This document shows, one piece after another, positions 1 through 8,400 of a stretch of DNA of 64,000 nucleotides. The DNA comes from Massilia sp. 9096 (lineage in GTDB: Bacteria; Pseudomonadota; Gammaproteobacteria; Burkholderiales; Burkholderiaceae_D). The position numbers were made by a program, and so were the translations under genes. Each line of letters begins with the position of its first letter. The stretch's first letter is position 1. The notes beneath the pieces were generated by a model. That model searched no databases. It was not told the DNA's origin and worked only from the letters and a program-made list of their open reading frames with translations. The stretch lies in assembly GCF_000745265.1 (NCBI RefSeq), contig NZ_JQNN01000001.1:620001-684000 (forward strand), in the 5' to 3' direction.

Positions 1-1
1 G

Positions 2-850
2 GTCATGGGCAGCGGCCTGTATTTGGACGACGTGCAGGCCGCGCTCGACCAGGTCGACGACCAGCAGAACCGGAATATCGCCAGCACGATGTGGTGGATC
101 GCCGCCCTGGCGATCCTGTCGTCGCTGGGCATCGGCGCCTGCGGGCTGGCGCTGAACCTGTCCGAATCGCGCGTGGCCGACGCCAAGCTCAAGGCGCTGG
201 CCCAGCGCGTGGTCGATTCGCAGGAGCAGGAGCGGGCGCGCCTGTCGCGCGACCTGCACGACGGGATCAGCCAGTGGCTGGTGTCGATCAAGCTGCAGAT
301 CGAGGCCGGCATCATCCGCCTGCAGGGCGGCGACGCCCAGCGCGAACGCGCGCGCATCGCTTTCGAGCACACCGCCGGGGAGATCGGCGGCGTGCTGGGC
401 GAGGTGCGCCGGATCTCGCACGACCTGCGTCCGGCGCTGCTGGACGACCTTGGCCTGGCCGCCGCGCTCGACCACCTGGCGCACGAGTTCTCGCTGCACA
501 GCGGGATGCCGGTGGCGTTTTCCAGCGTCGGCGCGGTCGAGGCGCTGCCGGCCGCGGTGAGCACCACCCTGTTTCGCATCGCCCAGGAGGCGCTGACCAA
601 CATCGAGCGCCACGCCGGCGCGCACAGGATCGAGATCGCCCTGGCGTGCGCGCGCGCGCGCGACCGCGTCGTGCTGACCATCGTCGACGACGGCGCCGGC
701 TTCGACCCCGAGCACGTGGCCGGCCACCCGCAGCGCGGCATCGGCCTGCGCAACATGAGCGAGCGGCTGGACGCGATCGGCGGCCGGCTCGACATCGCCT
801 CGTCGAACGCCGGCACCACCGTGCGCGCTGCAGTCGACTTAAAGGATTGA
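2..850 (+). CDS. Sensor histidine kinase, NarX/DegS type (5' end outside window)
   Basis: Partial: the frame is open to the left edge, and the first visible residues (GSGLYLDDV) look like the end of a periplasmic Cache sensor domain, so the true start lies upstream. Counting from the first ATG in the window (position 5), a membrane segment spans about residues 28-50. A HisKA_3 dimerisation and phosphoacceptor motif (RDLHDG, His about 85) follows, then a HATPase_c domain with DDGAGFD and GIGLRNM nucleotide-binding motifs. Proteins of this family autophosphorylate on the His and pass the phosphate to a LuxR-type response regulator. The partner is the next gene, 2 nt downstream. The signal sensed cannot be read from the part visible. 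Confidence 0.9.
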   Translation, partial: VMGSGLYLDDVQAALDQVDDQQNRNIASTMWWIAALAILSSLGIGACGLALNLSESRVADAKLKALAQRVVDSQEQERARLSRDLHDGISQWLVSIKLQIEAGIIRLQGGDAQRERARIAFEHTAGEIGGVLGEVRRISHDLRPALLDDLGLAAALDHLAHEFSLHSGMPVAFSSVGAVEALPAAVSTTLFRIAQEALTNIERHAGAHRIEIALACARARDRVVLTIVDDGAGFDPEHVAGHPQRGIGLRNMSERLDAIGGRLDIASSNAGTTVRAAVDLKD

Positions 851-852
851 AT

Positions 853-1521
853 ATGGAAGACCTGATCGAAGAGCGCGGCCGGGACCCGATCCGCATCATG
901 CTGGTGGACGACCACCCGCTGGTGCGCGACGGCCTGCGCGCGCGCCTGGAAGCCGTGCCGCACCTGCGGGTCGTGGCCGAGGCCGATTCCGGCCCGGACG
1001 CGCTGGCGCTGGCGGGCAGCACCCACATCGACCTGGTGCTGATGGACATCACCATGCGCAGCGGGGGCGGGATCGACGCCACGGCGCAGCTGACCGAACG
1101 CCATCCCGGCATCGCGGTGCTGATCCTGTCGATGCACGACAAGATCGAATACGTGACCCAGGCCATGCAGGCCGGCGCGCGCGGCTACGTGCTCAAGGAT
1201 GCGCCCGGGCGCGACATCGTGCTGGCGATCGACACCGTGATGGCCGGCGGTATCTACTACAGCGCCGCGCTGGCGCGCCAGCTGGTGCGTCCGGGGGCGC
1301 CGCAGAGCGAGCCCTTGAGCACGCGCGAACAGCAGGTGCTGCGCCACATCGCCAACGGCGAGTCGAACAAGCGCATCGCGCTCGAGCTCGCGCTGTCGGT
1401 GCGCACGGTCGAGACGCACCGCCTGAACATCAAGCGCAAGCTGGGCATCGAAGGGCAGGCCGAGCTGATCAAGTACGCGGTCGAGCACGCCACGCTGGGC
1501 AGCGCTGCGCCCGGAGCCTGA
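853..1521 (+). CDS. Response regulator, NarL/FixJ family
   Basis: A 222-residue two-domain response regulator. The receiver domain carries the acidic pair at 19-20 and the phosphoacceptor Asp near residue 65 (LVLMD). A C-terminal LuxR-type helix-turn-helix (LSTREQQVLRHIANGESNKRI, recognition region SVRTVETH) occupies about residues 150-215. The ATG at 853 lies 2 nt after the kinase stop codon, so the two are almost certainly co-transcribed and form one signalling pair. The frame is open further upstream, but that stretch lies inside the kinase and is not coding. Target genes are not evident from the sequence. Confidence 0.93.
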   Translation: MEDLIEERGRDPIRIMLVDDHPLVRDGLRARLEAVPHLRVVAEADSGPDALALAGSTHIDLVLMDITMRSGGGIDATAQLTERHPGIAVLILSMHDKIEYVTQAMQAGARGYVLKDAPGRDIVLAIDTVMAGGIYYSAALARQLVRPGAPQSEPLSTREQQVLRHIANGESNKRIALELALSVRTVETHRLNIKRKLGIEGQAELIKYAVEHATLGSAAPGA

Positions 1522-1567
1522 CGAACGCATGGACTTGAATTATGTGTCCTTATGGCAACATAAAGGT

Positions 1568-1596
1568 TTGCTTTCCCGAAAGAAACGCTTTATATT
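1568..1596 (+). promoter_or_regulatory. Sigma-70-type promoter for the HDOD/GGDEF-EAL pair
   Basis: TTGCTT at 1568-1573 and TATATT at 1591-1596 are separated by exactly 17 bp, a good sigma-70 promoter, in an AT-rich gap otherwise unlike the surrounding DNA. Transcription would start near 1603, about 24 nt before the ATG at 1627. No clear Shine-Dalgarno sequence precedes that ATG. Confidence 0.65.
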
Positions 1597-1626
1597 AGTG
1601 AATACAACAAACATGCATATTCGCTA

Positions 1627-2787
1627 ATGGCTGCTGCCCCGTTTCCGTTGGTTGATCTCCGCACCGTCGCCAACGCGCAAAACGAGTGGGTCGCACTGTC
1701 ATTGCGCGCCGACAGCGGCGCCACGCTGCAGACGCTGTTCGGCACGACCGACCTGCTGGCCGCCATCGCGCCGCTCGACTGCATCGTCCAGTTCGACGAT
1801 CCCGCCATCCTGACTCAGAACCTGCTCGCCGTGCTGCCGCCGAACCGCGTGCTGCTGGCGGTGCCGGTGCAGGCGCTCGCACAGGACGACGCGGCGCGCC
1901 ACATGACCGAACTGCAGGCGGGCGGCTACCGCGTGCTGGTCGACGGCGTCGCGCCGCCCGGCGTGACGCTGCCGCCGGCCTTGCGCAGGCTGGCGCGCGA
2001 CTGCAGCGCGGACGCGCCGCCGCCCGGTTCGCTGGCAAGCCTGTTCGGCCCGCACCTGGCCTACGGCGTGGCCACGCACGCGCGCCTGCGCGCCTGCGAA
2101 GTGGCCGGCTTCGGCTGGTTCAGCGGCGACTGGGTCACCGAGCACCGGCCCGCCGATGCGCAGTTCGAGACCGACGACGGCACCTCGCGCCGGCGCTTGC
2201 TGGCCATGCTGGCGCTGCTGGCGCGCGACGCCGACTCGTGCGAGATCGAAGACCAGCTCAAGCAGGATCCGGGGCTGTGCTACCACCTGCTCAAGCTGGT
2301 CAATTCGGCCGCCTTCTCGTGCGGTACGCCGATCACCAGCTTCGGCCAGGCGATCACCCGCATCGGGCGGCGCCAGCTGCAGCGCTGGCTGCAGCTGCTG
2401 CTGTATGCGCACCAGGCGCCGGACGGCCAGCCGAACCTGCTGCTGCTGGTGGCGGCGCTGCGCGGCGCGCTGCTCGAGGCGCTGGCGCGGCGTGACGGGC
2501 TCGATCGCAATGCCCAGGACCTGGCCTTCATGTGCGGCGTGTTCTCGCTGCTCGACCGCCTGTTCCACATGCCGATGCCCGAGGTGGTGCGCGGCCTGGG
2601 CCTGGTTGCCCAGGTCGAGGACGCGCTGCTGCGCCGCAGCGGCCTGCTGGGCCGGCGCCTGCGCCTGGCCGAAGCCGGCAGCGTCGATGCGGCCCTGATG
2701 GACGAGGCAAGGGTCGATCCGGCCGGCTGGTGGCAGGACCAGCTGCATGCCCATCACTGGGCGATCCAGGTGGCGCGCAATGTCTAG
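1627..2787 (+). CDS. EAL-HDOD type signalling protein with degenerate EAL half
   Basis: A 386-residue protein. The C-terminal half (about 190-386) is an HDOD domain: [20 protein letters not shown], then [17 protein letters not shown] and [14 protein letters not shown] match the usual helices. The N-terminal half has the spacing of the EAL part of YuxH-like proteins, including a [10 protein letters not shown] segment where such proteins have a GFDxFQGYFF-type motif. However, it lacks the catalytic E-A-L motif and metal ligands, so it should not hydrolyse cyclic-di-GMP. HDOD proteins usually act as regulatory scaffolds in c-di-GMP or stress signalling. The stop overlaps the start of the next gene by 8 nt, implying translational coupling to a GGDEF-EAL protein. 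Confidence 0.8.
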   Translation: MAAAPFPLVDLRTVANAQNEWVALSLRADSGATLQTLFGTTDLLAAIAPLDCIVQFDDPAILTQNLLAVLPPNRVLLAVPVQALAQDDAARHMTELQAGGYRVLVDGVAPPGVTLPPALRRLARDCSADAPPPGSLASLFGPHLAYGVATHARLRACEVAGFGWFSGDWVTEHRPADAQFETDDGTSRRRLLAMLALLARDADSCEIEDQLKQDPGLCYHLLKLVNSAAFSCGTPITSFGQAITRIGRRQLQRWLQLLLYAHQAPDGQPNLLLLVAALRGALLEALARRDGLDRNAQDLAFMCGVFSLLDRLFHMPMPEVVRGLGLVAQVEDALLRRSGLLGRRLRLAEAGSVDAALMDEARVDPAGWWQDQLHAHHWAIQVARNV

Positions 2788-4909
2788 GCTGGCGCTTTCC
2801 TCGACCCTGGACTTCGTCGGCAGCAGCGCCGCCGCGTGCGACGCCATCCTCAAGCTGCGCGGCCAGGCCCTGTACCTGGAACTCGGACGCATCGCCGGCG
2901 CCATGCTGGCTTGCCCGCAGGGCGTCTTCGTGGAGATCCATGCGCCGGCGCCCGCGCCCGCGCGCGCGACGCTGACGGTGGAGGTCGGCCTGGACGGCCA
3001 GTCGTTCGGACGCTTCGAGCTGGCTGGACGGCCGTTCACGCTCGAGGACCGGCGCCAGCTCGAGGCGCTGGCCGGTGTCACCGCGACGCTGCTGCAGGTG
3101 CACGGCCTGGCCCAGCGCACCACGCACGCCTACGCCCAGGTCGAGGCCCAGCTGGCGCAGCAGGCGCAGATCCTCGACCAGATCCACGAGTCGGTCATCA
3201 CGCTCGACCGCATGGGCTACATCACCAGCTGGAACCGCGGCGCCGAGCAGCTGTTCGGCTACACCCCGGTCGAAGCGGTGGGCCGCCACGTCCTGTTCCT
3301 GTACGCCGACGACGCCGACGACGACGCAATCCCGTGCAGCTACGCCGAACAGGGCGGCCGCATGATGGAAGTGCGGCGCAAGAAGAAGTCGGGCGAGGTG
3401 TTCTGGGCCAGCCTGTCGCTGTCGGCGCTGGTCGAGAACGAGGCCGCGCCAGGCGCGCGCCCGAGCGGCATGATCGCGTATCTCACCGACATCACCGAGC
3501 GCAAGCTGGCCGAAGAGCGCCTGCACCACCTGGCCTACTACCAGGAGCTGACCGGCCTGCCCAACCGCACGCTGTTCGGGCGCCTGGTCGACCAGGGCCT
3601 GCTGTCGGCCCAGCGCAACGAGTCGACCGCCTGCGTGCTGTACCTCGACCTGAACCGCTTCAAGCTGATCAACGGCACGCTCGGACGCCATGTCGGCGAC
3701 GAGCTGCTGCGCCAGGTCGCCCAGCGCTTGCGCGGTTGCCTGCGCGACGAGGACGTGGTGGCGCACCTGTCCGGCGACGAATTCGCGGTCGGCCTGTTCG
3801 ACATCCGCCAGCACTTCGAAGCCACCACGGTCGCACAGAAGCTGCAAGCCGCGCTCGAAGCGCCGTTCCTCATCGAGCGCCACGACCTGCGCGTCGGCGC
3901 CAGCGTCGGCATCGCCGTCTATCCGCAGGACGGCCAGGACGCCGAGACGCTGCTGCGCATGGCCGACATCGCCATGCAGCGCGCGAAGGAGGGCGCCGAG
4001 AACCCGGACCACAGCGTCGCCTTCTATCGCCTCGACATGAACCATGGCATGCAGCAGCGCATGCAGATCGAATCCGGCCTGCGCCACGCGCTCGGCAACG
4101 GCGAGCTGATGCTGCACTACCAGCCCAAGTTCGAGATCGGCTCGAACCGCGTGGTCGGCGCCGAGGCGCTGGTGCGCTGGCGCCATCCGCAGCGCGGCAT
4201 GGTGCCGCCTTCGGAATTCATTCCGCTGGCCGAGACCACCGGCCTGATCGTGCAGGTGGGCGAGTGGGTGCTCGAGCAAGCCTGCGCCCAGGCCGCGGTC
4301 TGGCAGCGCGTCGGCCTGCCGCCGCTGCGGCTGGCGGTGAACGTGTCGGCGCGCGAGTTCGCCGCCTCGCTGCCGGCGCGCGTCGACGCGACGCTCAAGC
4401 GCTACGGGCTCGGGCCCGAGTGGCTGGAACTGGAGATCACCGAAAGCACGCTGATGCACGACATCGACGCCGTGATCGGCATCATGGACCGCATCAACGC
4501 GCTCGGCGTCGCGCTGTCGCTGGACGACTTCGGCACCGGCTACTCGAGCCTGTCCTACCTGAAGCGCTTCCCGATCGACACGCTGAAGATCGACCGCTCC
4601 TTCACCACCGGCATCCCGCTCGACGCCAGCGACTGCGCCATCGCCAGCACCATCATCGGCATGGGCCGCAAGCTCGGCCACCGCGTGATCGCGGAAGGCG
4701 TCGAGACGCTGGACCAGCTGGCCTTCCTGCGCGATGCGGGCTGCGACGAAGTGCAGGGCTACCTGTACAGCAAGCCGCTGCCGGCCGAGGACTTCGAGCG
4801 CTGCCTGCGCGAGAACTGGCTGCTGCTGGCCGACGACCGCCTGGACGACTACGCCGACTATCGTGGCGACGACCTCAGCTCGTCCGCACGCCTGCCCGGC
4901 GGCCGATGA
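2780..4909 (+). CDS. PAS-GGDEF-EAL cyclic-di-GMP signalling protein
   Basis: A 709-residue soluble protein. The N-terminal ~120 residues are of unknown type, then come PAS (about 130-245), GGDEF (255-420) and EAL (435-695). The start at 2780 was chosen because it overlaps the previous stop by 8 nt (ATGTCTAG). The GGDEF site reads SGDEF and the substrate motif reads [10 protein letters not shown] instead of DLDxFKxIND, so two conserved acidic positions are lost and cyclase activity is doubtful. An RDED inhibitory-site motif is kept five residues before SGDEF. The EAL domain keeps AEALVRW, the DDFGTGYSS loop and LKIDRSF, so phosphodiesterase activity is likely. Predicted role: a c-di-GMP phosphodiesterase whose GGDEF half may be a regulatory GTP or c-di-GMP sensor. 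Confidence 0.9.
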   Translation: MSRLALSSTLDFVGSSAAACDAILKLRGQALYLELGRIAGAMLACPQGVFVEIHAPAPAPARATLTVEVGLDGQSFGRFELAGRPFTLEDRRQLEALAGVTATLLQVHGLAQRTTHAYAQVEAQLAQQAQILDQIHESVITLDRMGYITSWNRGAEQLFGYTPVEAVGRHVLFLYADDADDDAIPCSYAEQGGRMMEVRRKKKSGEVFWASLSLSALVENEAAPGARPSGMIAYLTDITERKLAEERLHHLAYYQELTGLPNRTLFGRLVDQGLLSAQRNESTACVLYLDLNRFKLINGTLGRHVGDELLRQVAQRLRGCLRDEDVVAHLSGDEFAVGLFDIRQHFEATTVAQKLQAALEAPFLIERHDLRVGASVGIAVYPQDGQDAETLLRMADIAMQRAKEGAENPDHSVAFYRLDMNHGMQQRMQIESGLRHALGNGELMLHYQPKFEIGSNRVVGAEALVRWRHPQRGMVPPSEFIPLAETTGLIVQVGEWVLEQACAQAAVWQRVGLPPLRLAVNVSAREFAASLPARVDATLKRYGLGPEWLELEITESTLMHDIDAVIGIMDRINALGVALSLDDFGTGYSSLSYLKRFPIDTLKIDRSFTTGIPLDASDCAIASTIIGMGRKLGHRVIAEGVETLDQLAFLRDAGCDEVQGYLYSKPLPAEDFERCLRENWLLLADDRLDDYADYRGDDLSSSARLPGGR

Positions 4910-4915
4910 TTTATG

Positions 4916-4921
4916 TATAAT
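4916..4921 (+). promoter_or_regulatory. -10 element of the tRNA-Ser promoter
   Basis: A perfect TATAAT hexamer lies 13 nt before the mature 5' end of the tRNA and just after the stop codon of the preceding gene. The -35 position falls inside the end of that gene and matches poorly. Expected start is near 4928. Confidence 0.55.
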
Positions 4922-4934
4922 GCCGGTTCCCCAA

Positions 4935-5024
4935 GGAAGCGTGGCCGAGTGGTTGAAGGCAGCAGTCTTGAAAACTGCCGACGGGGGAACCCGTTCGTGA
5001 GTTCGAATCTCACCGCTTCCGCCA
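4935..5024 (+). tRNA. tRNA-Ser (anticodon TGA)
   Basis: A 90-nt class II tRNA with encoded CCA. Acceptor arms GGAAGCG (4935-4941) and CGCTTCC (5014-5020) pair fully, followed by G and CCA. The anticodon stem CAGTC/ACTG carries the loop CTTGAAA with anticodon TGA, reading UCA and related Ser codons. A long variable arm and the TTCGAATC T-loop are present, as expected for serine tRNA. A strong terminator follows directly. Confidence 0.96.
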
Positions 5025-5037
5025 AGCATACTGAACT

Positions 5038-5064
5038 AAAGCCCCACGCGTTGGGGCTTTTTTT
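5038..5064 (+). terminator. Rho-independent terminator after tRNA-Ser
   Basis: AAAGCCCCA and TTGGGGCTTT form a stem with a short CGCG loop followed by seven T residues. It lies 14 nt after the tRNA. The A-run on the left flank would make it partly bidirectional, but no gene on the other strand needs it. Confidence 0.9.
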
Positions 5065-5155
5065 CGTCTCCTAGCGGGACGCGGCCTGCCGCTGTAACGA
5101 TCCTTGATAACCAGCGCGTGCGCTGCCGATCCATCGGTCGGGCTAGACTGGCCCC

Positions 5156-6304
5156 ATGAAGATCACCAAACTCACGACCTACCGCGTGCCCCCGCGCTGG
5201 ATGTTCCTGAAGATCGAGACCGACGAAGGCGTGGTCGGCTGGGGTGAACCCGTCATCGAGGGCCGCGCACGCACGGTGGAGGCGGCCGTGCACGAATTCG
5301 CGGACATGCTCGTCGGCCGGGACCCGGCGCGCATCAACGACCTGTGGACGATGATGTACCGCGGCGGTTTTTACCGCGGCGGCCCGATCCTGATGAGCGC
5401 CATCGCCGGCATCGACCAGGCGCTGTGGGACATCAAGGGCAAGGTGCTGGGCGTGCCGGTCCACGAATTGCTGGGCGGCCGGGTGCGCGACCGCATGAAG
5501 GCCTACAGCTGGGTGGGCGGCGACCGGCCGGCCGAGATCATCGCGGGCATGCGCACGCTGCGCGCGATCGGCTTCGATACCTTCAAGATGAACGGTACCG
5601 AGGAACTCGCGATGCTCGACACCTCGCTGCGGCTCGACAACGCCGTGCGGCGCGTGGCCGAGATCCGCGAGGCGTTCGGGTTCGACGTCGAATTCGGCAT
5701 CGACTTCCACGGCCGCGTGGCCAAGCCGATGGCCAAGACCCTGATCCGCGAACTCGAACCGTACCGTCCGCTCTTCATCGAGGAACCGGTGCTGGCCGAG
5801 CACGCCGACGATTACGCGAAATTGGCCGAGACGACCTCGATCCCGATCGCGGCAGGCGAGCGGATGTACTCGCGCTACGAATTCAAGCGCGTGTTCGAGC
5901 GGGGCGGCCTGTCGATCGTGCAGCCGGACCTGTCGCACGCGGGCGGCATCACCGAATGTTTCAAGATCGCGGGCATGGCCGAAGCCTATGACATCGCGCT
6001 GGCGCCGCATTGCCCGCTCGGTCCGGTGGCGCTGGCCGCCTGCCTGGCGCTGGACTTCGTGTCGTACAACGCGATGCTGCAGGAGCAGAGCATGGGCATC
6101 CACTACAACAAGGGCGCCGAGTTGCTCGACTATGTCGTCAACAAGGAGGATTTCAAGGTGACGGATGGCTTCTTCTCGCCCTTGACCCGGCCCGGCCTGG
6201 GTGTGGAAATCGACGAGGCGCGCCTGATCGAGGCCAGCCGCGGCGCCGTCGACTGGCGCAATCCGCTGTGGCGCCACGTCGACGGCAGCGTGGCGGAATG
6301 GTGA
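5156..6304 (+). CDS. dgoD: D-galactonate dehydratase
   Basis: A 382-residue enolase-superfamily enzyme, the same length as E. coli DgoD. It dehydrates D-galactonate to 2-dehydro-3-deoxy-D-galactonate. The expected residues fall at the family positions: Asp183 and His185 (DFH), Glu209 (FIEEP), Glu235 ([11 protein letters not shown]) and His285 (APHCPLGP). First gene of a three-gene operon; its stop overlaps the dgoK start. The start ATG at 5156 has no strong Shine-Dalgarno, but the N-terminus [20 protein letters not shown] matches the family. No dgoR-type regulator or dgoT transporter lies next to it, so control and uptake must be encoded elsewhere. Confidence 0.95.
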   Translation: MKITKLTTYRVPPRWMFLKIETDEGVVGWGEPVIEGRARTVEAAVHEFADMLVGRDPARINDLWTMMYRGGFYRGGPILMSAIAGIDQALWDIKGKVLGVPVHELLGGRVRDRMKAYSWVGGDRPAEIIAGMRTLRAIGFDTFKMNGTEELAMLDTSLRLDNAVRRVAEIREAFGFDVEFGIDFHGRVAKPMAKTLIRELEPYRPLFIEEPVLAEHADDYAKLAETTSIPIAAGERMYSRYEFKRVFERGGLSIVQPDLSHAGGITECFKIAGMAEAYDIALAPHCPLGPVALAACLALDFVSYNAMLQEQSMGIHYNKGAELLDYVVNKEDFKVTDGFFSPLTRPGLGVEIDEARLIEASRGAVDWRNPLWRHVDGSVAEW

Positions 6305-7299
6305 CGCCAAGCGTGGCCGGGGTGGATGGCGTGGCCGGGCGCGCACGGCTGCTGGCGCTGGATTGGGGCAGCACCCATCTGCGCGCCTACTTGCTCGGCG
6401 CCGACGGCGTCCGGCTGGACGAGCGCGATGCCGACGCCGGCGCCAGCACGATGAATGGCGACGCGCGCGCGTACGAGGCCGCGCTCGAGGACGTCGCAGG
6501 CCACTGGCTGGCGGCCCGGCCCGACTTGCCGATTGTCGCCTGCGGCATGGTCGGCAGCCAGCACGGCTGGCGCGAAGCGCCGTATGCGGCCTGTCCCGCC
6601 GGCGCCGCCGACCTCGCCGGCGCGCTGGCGCGGGTCGATGCCGGCGGGCGCACCGTCGCGATCGTGCCGGGCGTGTCGTGCCGGGGCGAGGACGGCGTGC
6701 CGGACGTGATCCGCGGCGAAGAGACGCAGATCGTGGGCGCGCTCGCGATGCAGCCCGACCTTGCGGCCGCGTCGACGCTGGTACTGCCCGGCACCCACTC
6801 GAAATGGGCGAGCGTCGAGGACGGACGCATCGTGCGCTTCTCGACCTACATGACGGGCGAACTGTTCGCGCTGCTGCGCGCGCATTCGGTGCTGGGCCGC
6901 CTGATGCAGGGCGAGGACGCGCCGCTGGAGCAAGGTTTCGATGCCGGTGTGCGCGCCGCCGCCGGGTCCGCGGGCCTCACGCACCAGCTGTTCGCGGTGC
7001 GCACACTCGGGCTGACGGGCGAGCTGGCGCCGGCGGCCTTGTCCGGCTATCTGTCCGGGCTGCTGATCGGCAGCGAGATCGACGCGGCCCTGCGTGCACG
7101 CGCACCCGACGGCGCGGCGGCGCCACGGCCCTTGTCGGTGGCGCTGGTCGGTGCGCCGGCGCTGACCGCGTTGTACGAACGCGCACTGGCCTTGCGCGGC
7201 GTGACGTCGGTGCGCCGGCTCGACAACACTGCGCCGGCCGGCCTATGGCGCCTGGCCGCCGCGGCCGGCCTGATCACGGATTTGGAGGGTTCCCCATGA
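6298..7299 (+). CDS. dgoK: 2-dehydro-3-deoxygalactonokinase
   Basis: A 333-residue sugar kinase of the DgoK family. It phosphorylates 2-dehydro-3-deoxy-D-galactonate at O6 with ATP, the second step of the De Ley-Doudoroff galactonate route. The N-terminal nucleotide-binding motif [15 protein letters not shown] and the [14 protein letters not shown] segment are typical. The ATG at 6298 overlaps the dgoD stop (ATGGTGA) and the end overlaps the dgoA start by 4 nt (ATGA), so translation of all three genes should be coupled. An open stretch upstream in the same frame lies inside dgoD and is not part of the protein. Confidence 0.93.
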   Translation: MVTPSVAGVDGVAGRARLLALDWGSTHLRAYLLGADGVRLDERDADAGASTMNGDARAYEAALEDVAGHWLAARPDLPIVACGMVGSQHGWREAPYAACPAGAADLAGALARVDAGGRTVAIVPGVSCRGEDGVPDVIRGEETQIVGALAMQPDLAAASTLVLPGTHSKWASVEDGRIVRFSTYMTGELFALLRAHSVLGRLMQGEDAPLEQGFDAGVRAAAGSAGLTHQLFAVRTLGLTGELAPAALSGYLSGLLIGSEIDAALRARAPDGAAAPRPLSVALVGAPALTALYERALALRGVTSVRRLDNTAPAGLWRLAAAAGLITDLEGSP

Positions 7300-7943
7300 C
7301 TGAAGCAAGCAAGCAGGACGCGACGGCGTTCGACACGGCTTTTTCCAGCTTGCCGCTGGTCGCCATCCTGCGCGGCGTGAAGCCCGACGAGGTCGAGCCG
7401 ATCGCGCGCATGCTGTACGACGAAGGTTTTCGGCTGATCGAGGTGCCGCTCAATTCCCCCGAACCGTTCGAGTCGATCACGCGTCTGGCGCATGCACTGC
7501 CGCGCGATGCGGTGATCGGCGCCGGCACCGTCATCGACCCGGCCGATGTGGCCCGGGTCAGGGACGCGGGTGGGCGCTTGATCGTCATGCCGCACGGCGA
7601 CGCGGCCGTGATTCGCGCGGCCAAGGCGGCTGGCATGTGGTGTCTGCCGGGCGTGAGCACGCCGACCGAGGCATTCGCGGCGATCGCCGCCGGCGCCGAC
7701 GCCATCAAGATTTTCCCGGCCGAAGTCATCACACCGGTCGTGCTGCGCGCCATGCGGGCCGTGCTGCCGCCTGGGCTGCGCACGCTCCCGGTGGGCGGCA
7801 TCAAGCCCGACAGCATGGATGCCTTCCTCGCGGCGGGCGCGAACGGCTTCGGGCTGGGCTCTGCCTTGTACGCGCCGGGAATGGCAGCGGCCACGGTCGG
7901 CGAGCGCGCGCGCGCCTTCGTCGCCGCCTGGCATGCCCGATAA
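7296..7943 (+). CDS. dgoA: 2-dehydro-3-deoxy-6-phosphogalactonate aldolase
   Basis: A 215-residue class I aldolase of the KDPG/KDPGal family, cleaving the DgoK product to pyruvate and glyceraldehyde 3-phosphate. Seen: LVAILRGVKPDE near the N-terminus with the conserved RG, the IEVPLNSP strand, GAGTV, and the Schiff-base lysine in DAIKIFPAE. LPVGGI and GFGLGSALY form the phosphate-binding end of the TIM barrel. Last gene of the dgo operon, with a 4-nt overlap to dgoK. No rho-independent terminator is visible behind it. Confidence 0.94.
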   Translation: MTEASKQDATAFDTAFSSLPLVAILRGVKPDEVEPIARMLYDEGFRLIEVPLNSPEPFESITRLAHALPRDAVIGAGTVIDPADVARVRDAGGRLIVMPHGDAAVIRAAKAAGMWCLPGVSTPTEAFAAIAAGADAIKIFPAEVITPVVLRAMRAVLPPGLRTLPVGGIKPDSMDAFLAAGANGFGLGSALYAPGMAAATVGERARAFVAAWHAR

Positions 7944-8400
7944 ATAGCTTGATGGTCAGGTCGGCCGCTCGGCACCTCCATTGCATCCGACAGAATCGGC
8001 AAGGTCCGCATCGCTCCAAAAAGCACTGCCGCCTTGCCGATCGCCTTGGCTCAGGAATGCATCGCTCCACCAGGCACTGATCGCCTCGCTCGCCCGTTCC
8101 AGCGTAATCGGGAAGGGATGACGTCGACTGTCGTTCATCGAGCGAATGGCGCTTGTCATCTGCAACTTTCCCAATTTAGTTTCTTTGGCGCTACAGTTGT
8201 TCATGATATTTCCACAAAACACCTTTTCCAAGATAAATATATCCATTTGTCTGATATATTAGAATCGTACTTCTGATATATCAAAATGGAATAAGCCCCA
8301 TTTGCTCCACGCTGCAGCCTGTCTCTGCCTTGCCCAAGCTCATCCGGGCCGCACCGAGACGAACCAACCTTCTGATAAAAACGAGAATCGAGGTAGATAC
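7944..8400. other. 457-bp gap with possible gene relic
   Basis: No convincing gene. A reverse frame (8246 to 7956, 96 residues) contains two similar segments (WWSDAF and FWSDADLAD). They correspond to an imperfect direct repeat on the DNA, GCATCGCTCCA at about 8009 and 8060, each followed within a few bases by a GCACTG. This looks like a decayed remnant, not a working gene. GC falls sharply from about 8160 to 8290, which fits the promoter region of the pectinesterase. Confidence 0.5.
8251..8283. promoter_or_regulatory. Repeated CTGATATAT element upstream of pectinesterase
   Basis: CTGATATAT occurs at 8251-8259 and again at 8273-8281, 22 bp apart (about two helical turns). The second copy lies within the perfect palindrome TGATATATCA (8274-8283). 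It is about 120 bp before the pectinesterase start and could be an operator. No regulator is known to me for this motif. Confidence 0.35.

Noticed and set aside
2528..5029. 833-residue open frame antisense to the GGDEF-EAL gene
   Set aside because: High GC leaves antisense frames open. It has no ribosome binding site and no domain, and it overlaps the strongly supported PAS-GGDEF-EAL gene and tRNA.
5106..5119. GTGCG-CTGC-CGATC, similar to the regulon box, before dgoD
   Set aside because: The right half does not match CGNAC and the position has no -10-like sequence at the usual distance.
5066..5155. Riboswitch upstream of dgoD
   Set aside because: The gap after the terminator is only about 90 nt and no known fold was recognised.
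7956..8246. 96-residue reverse frame upstream of the pectinesterase
   Set aside because: No ribosome binding site, internal duplication, no recognisable domain; treated as a possible relic only.
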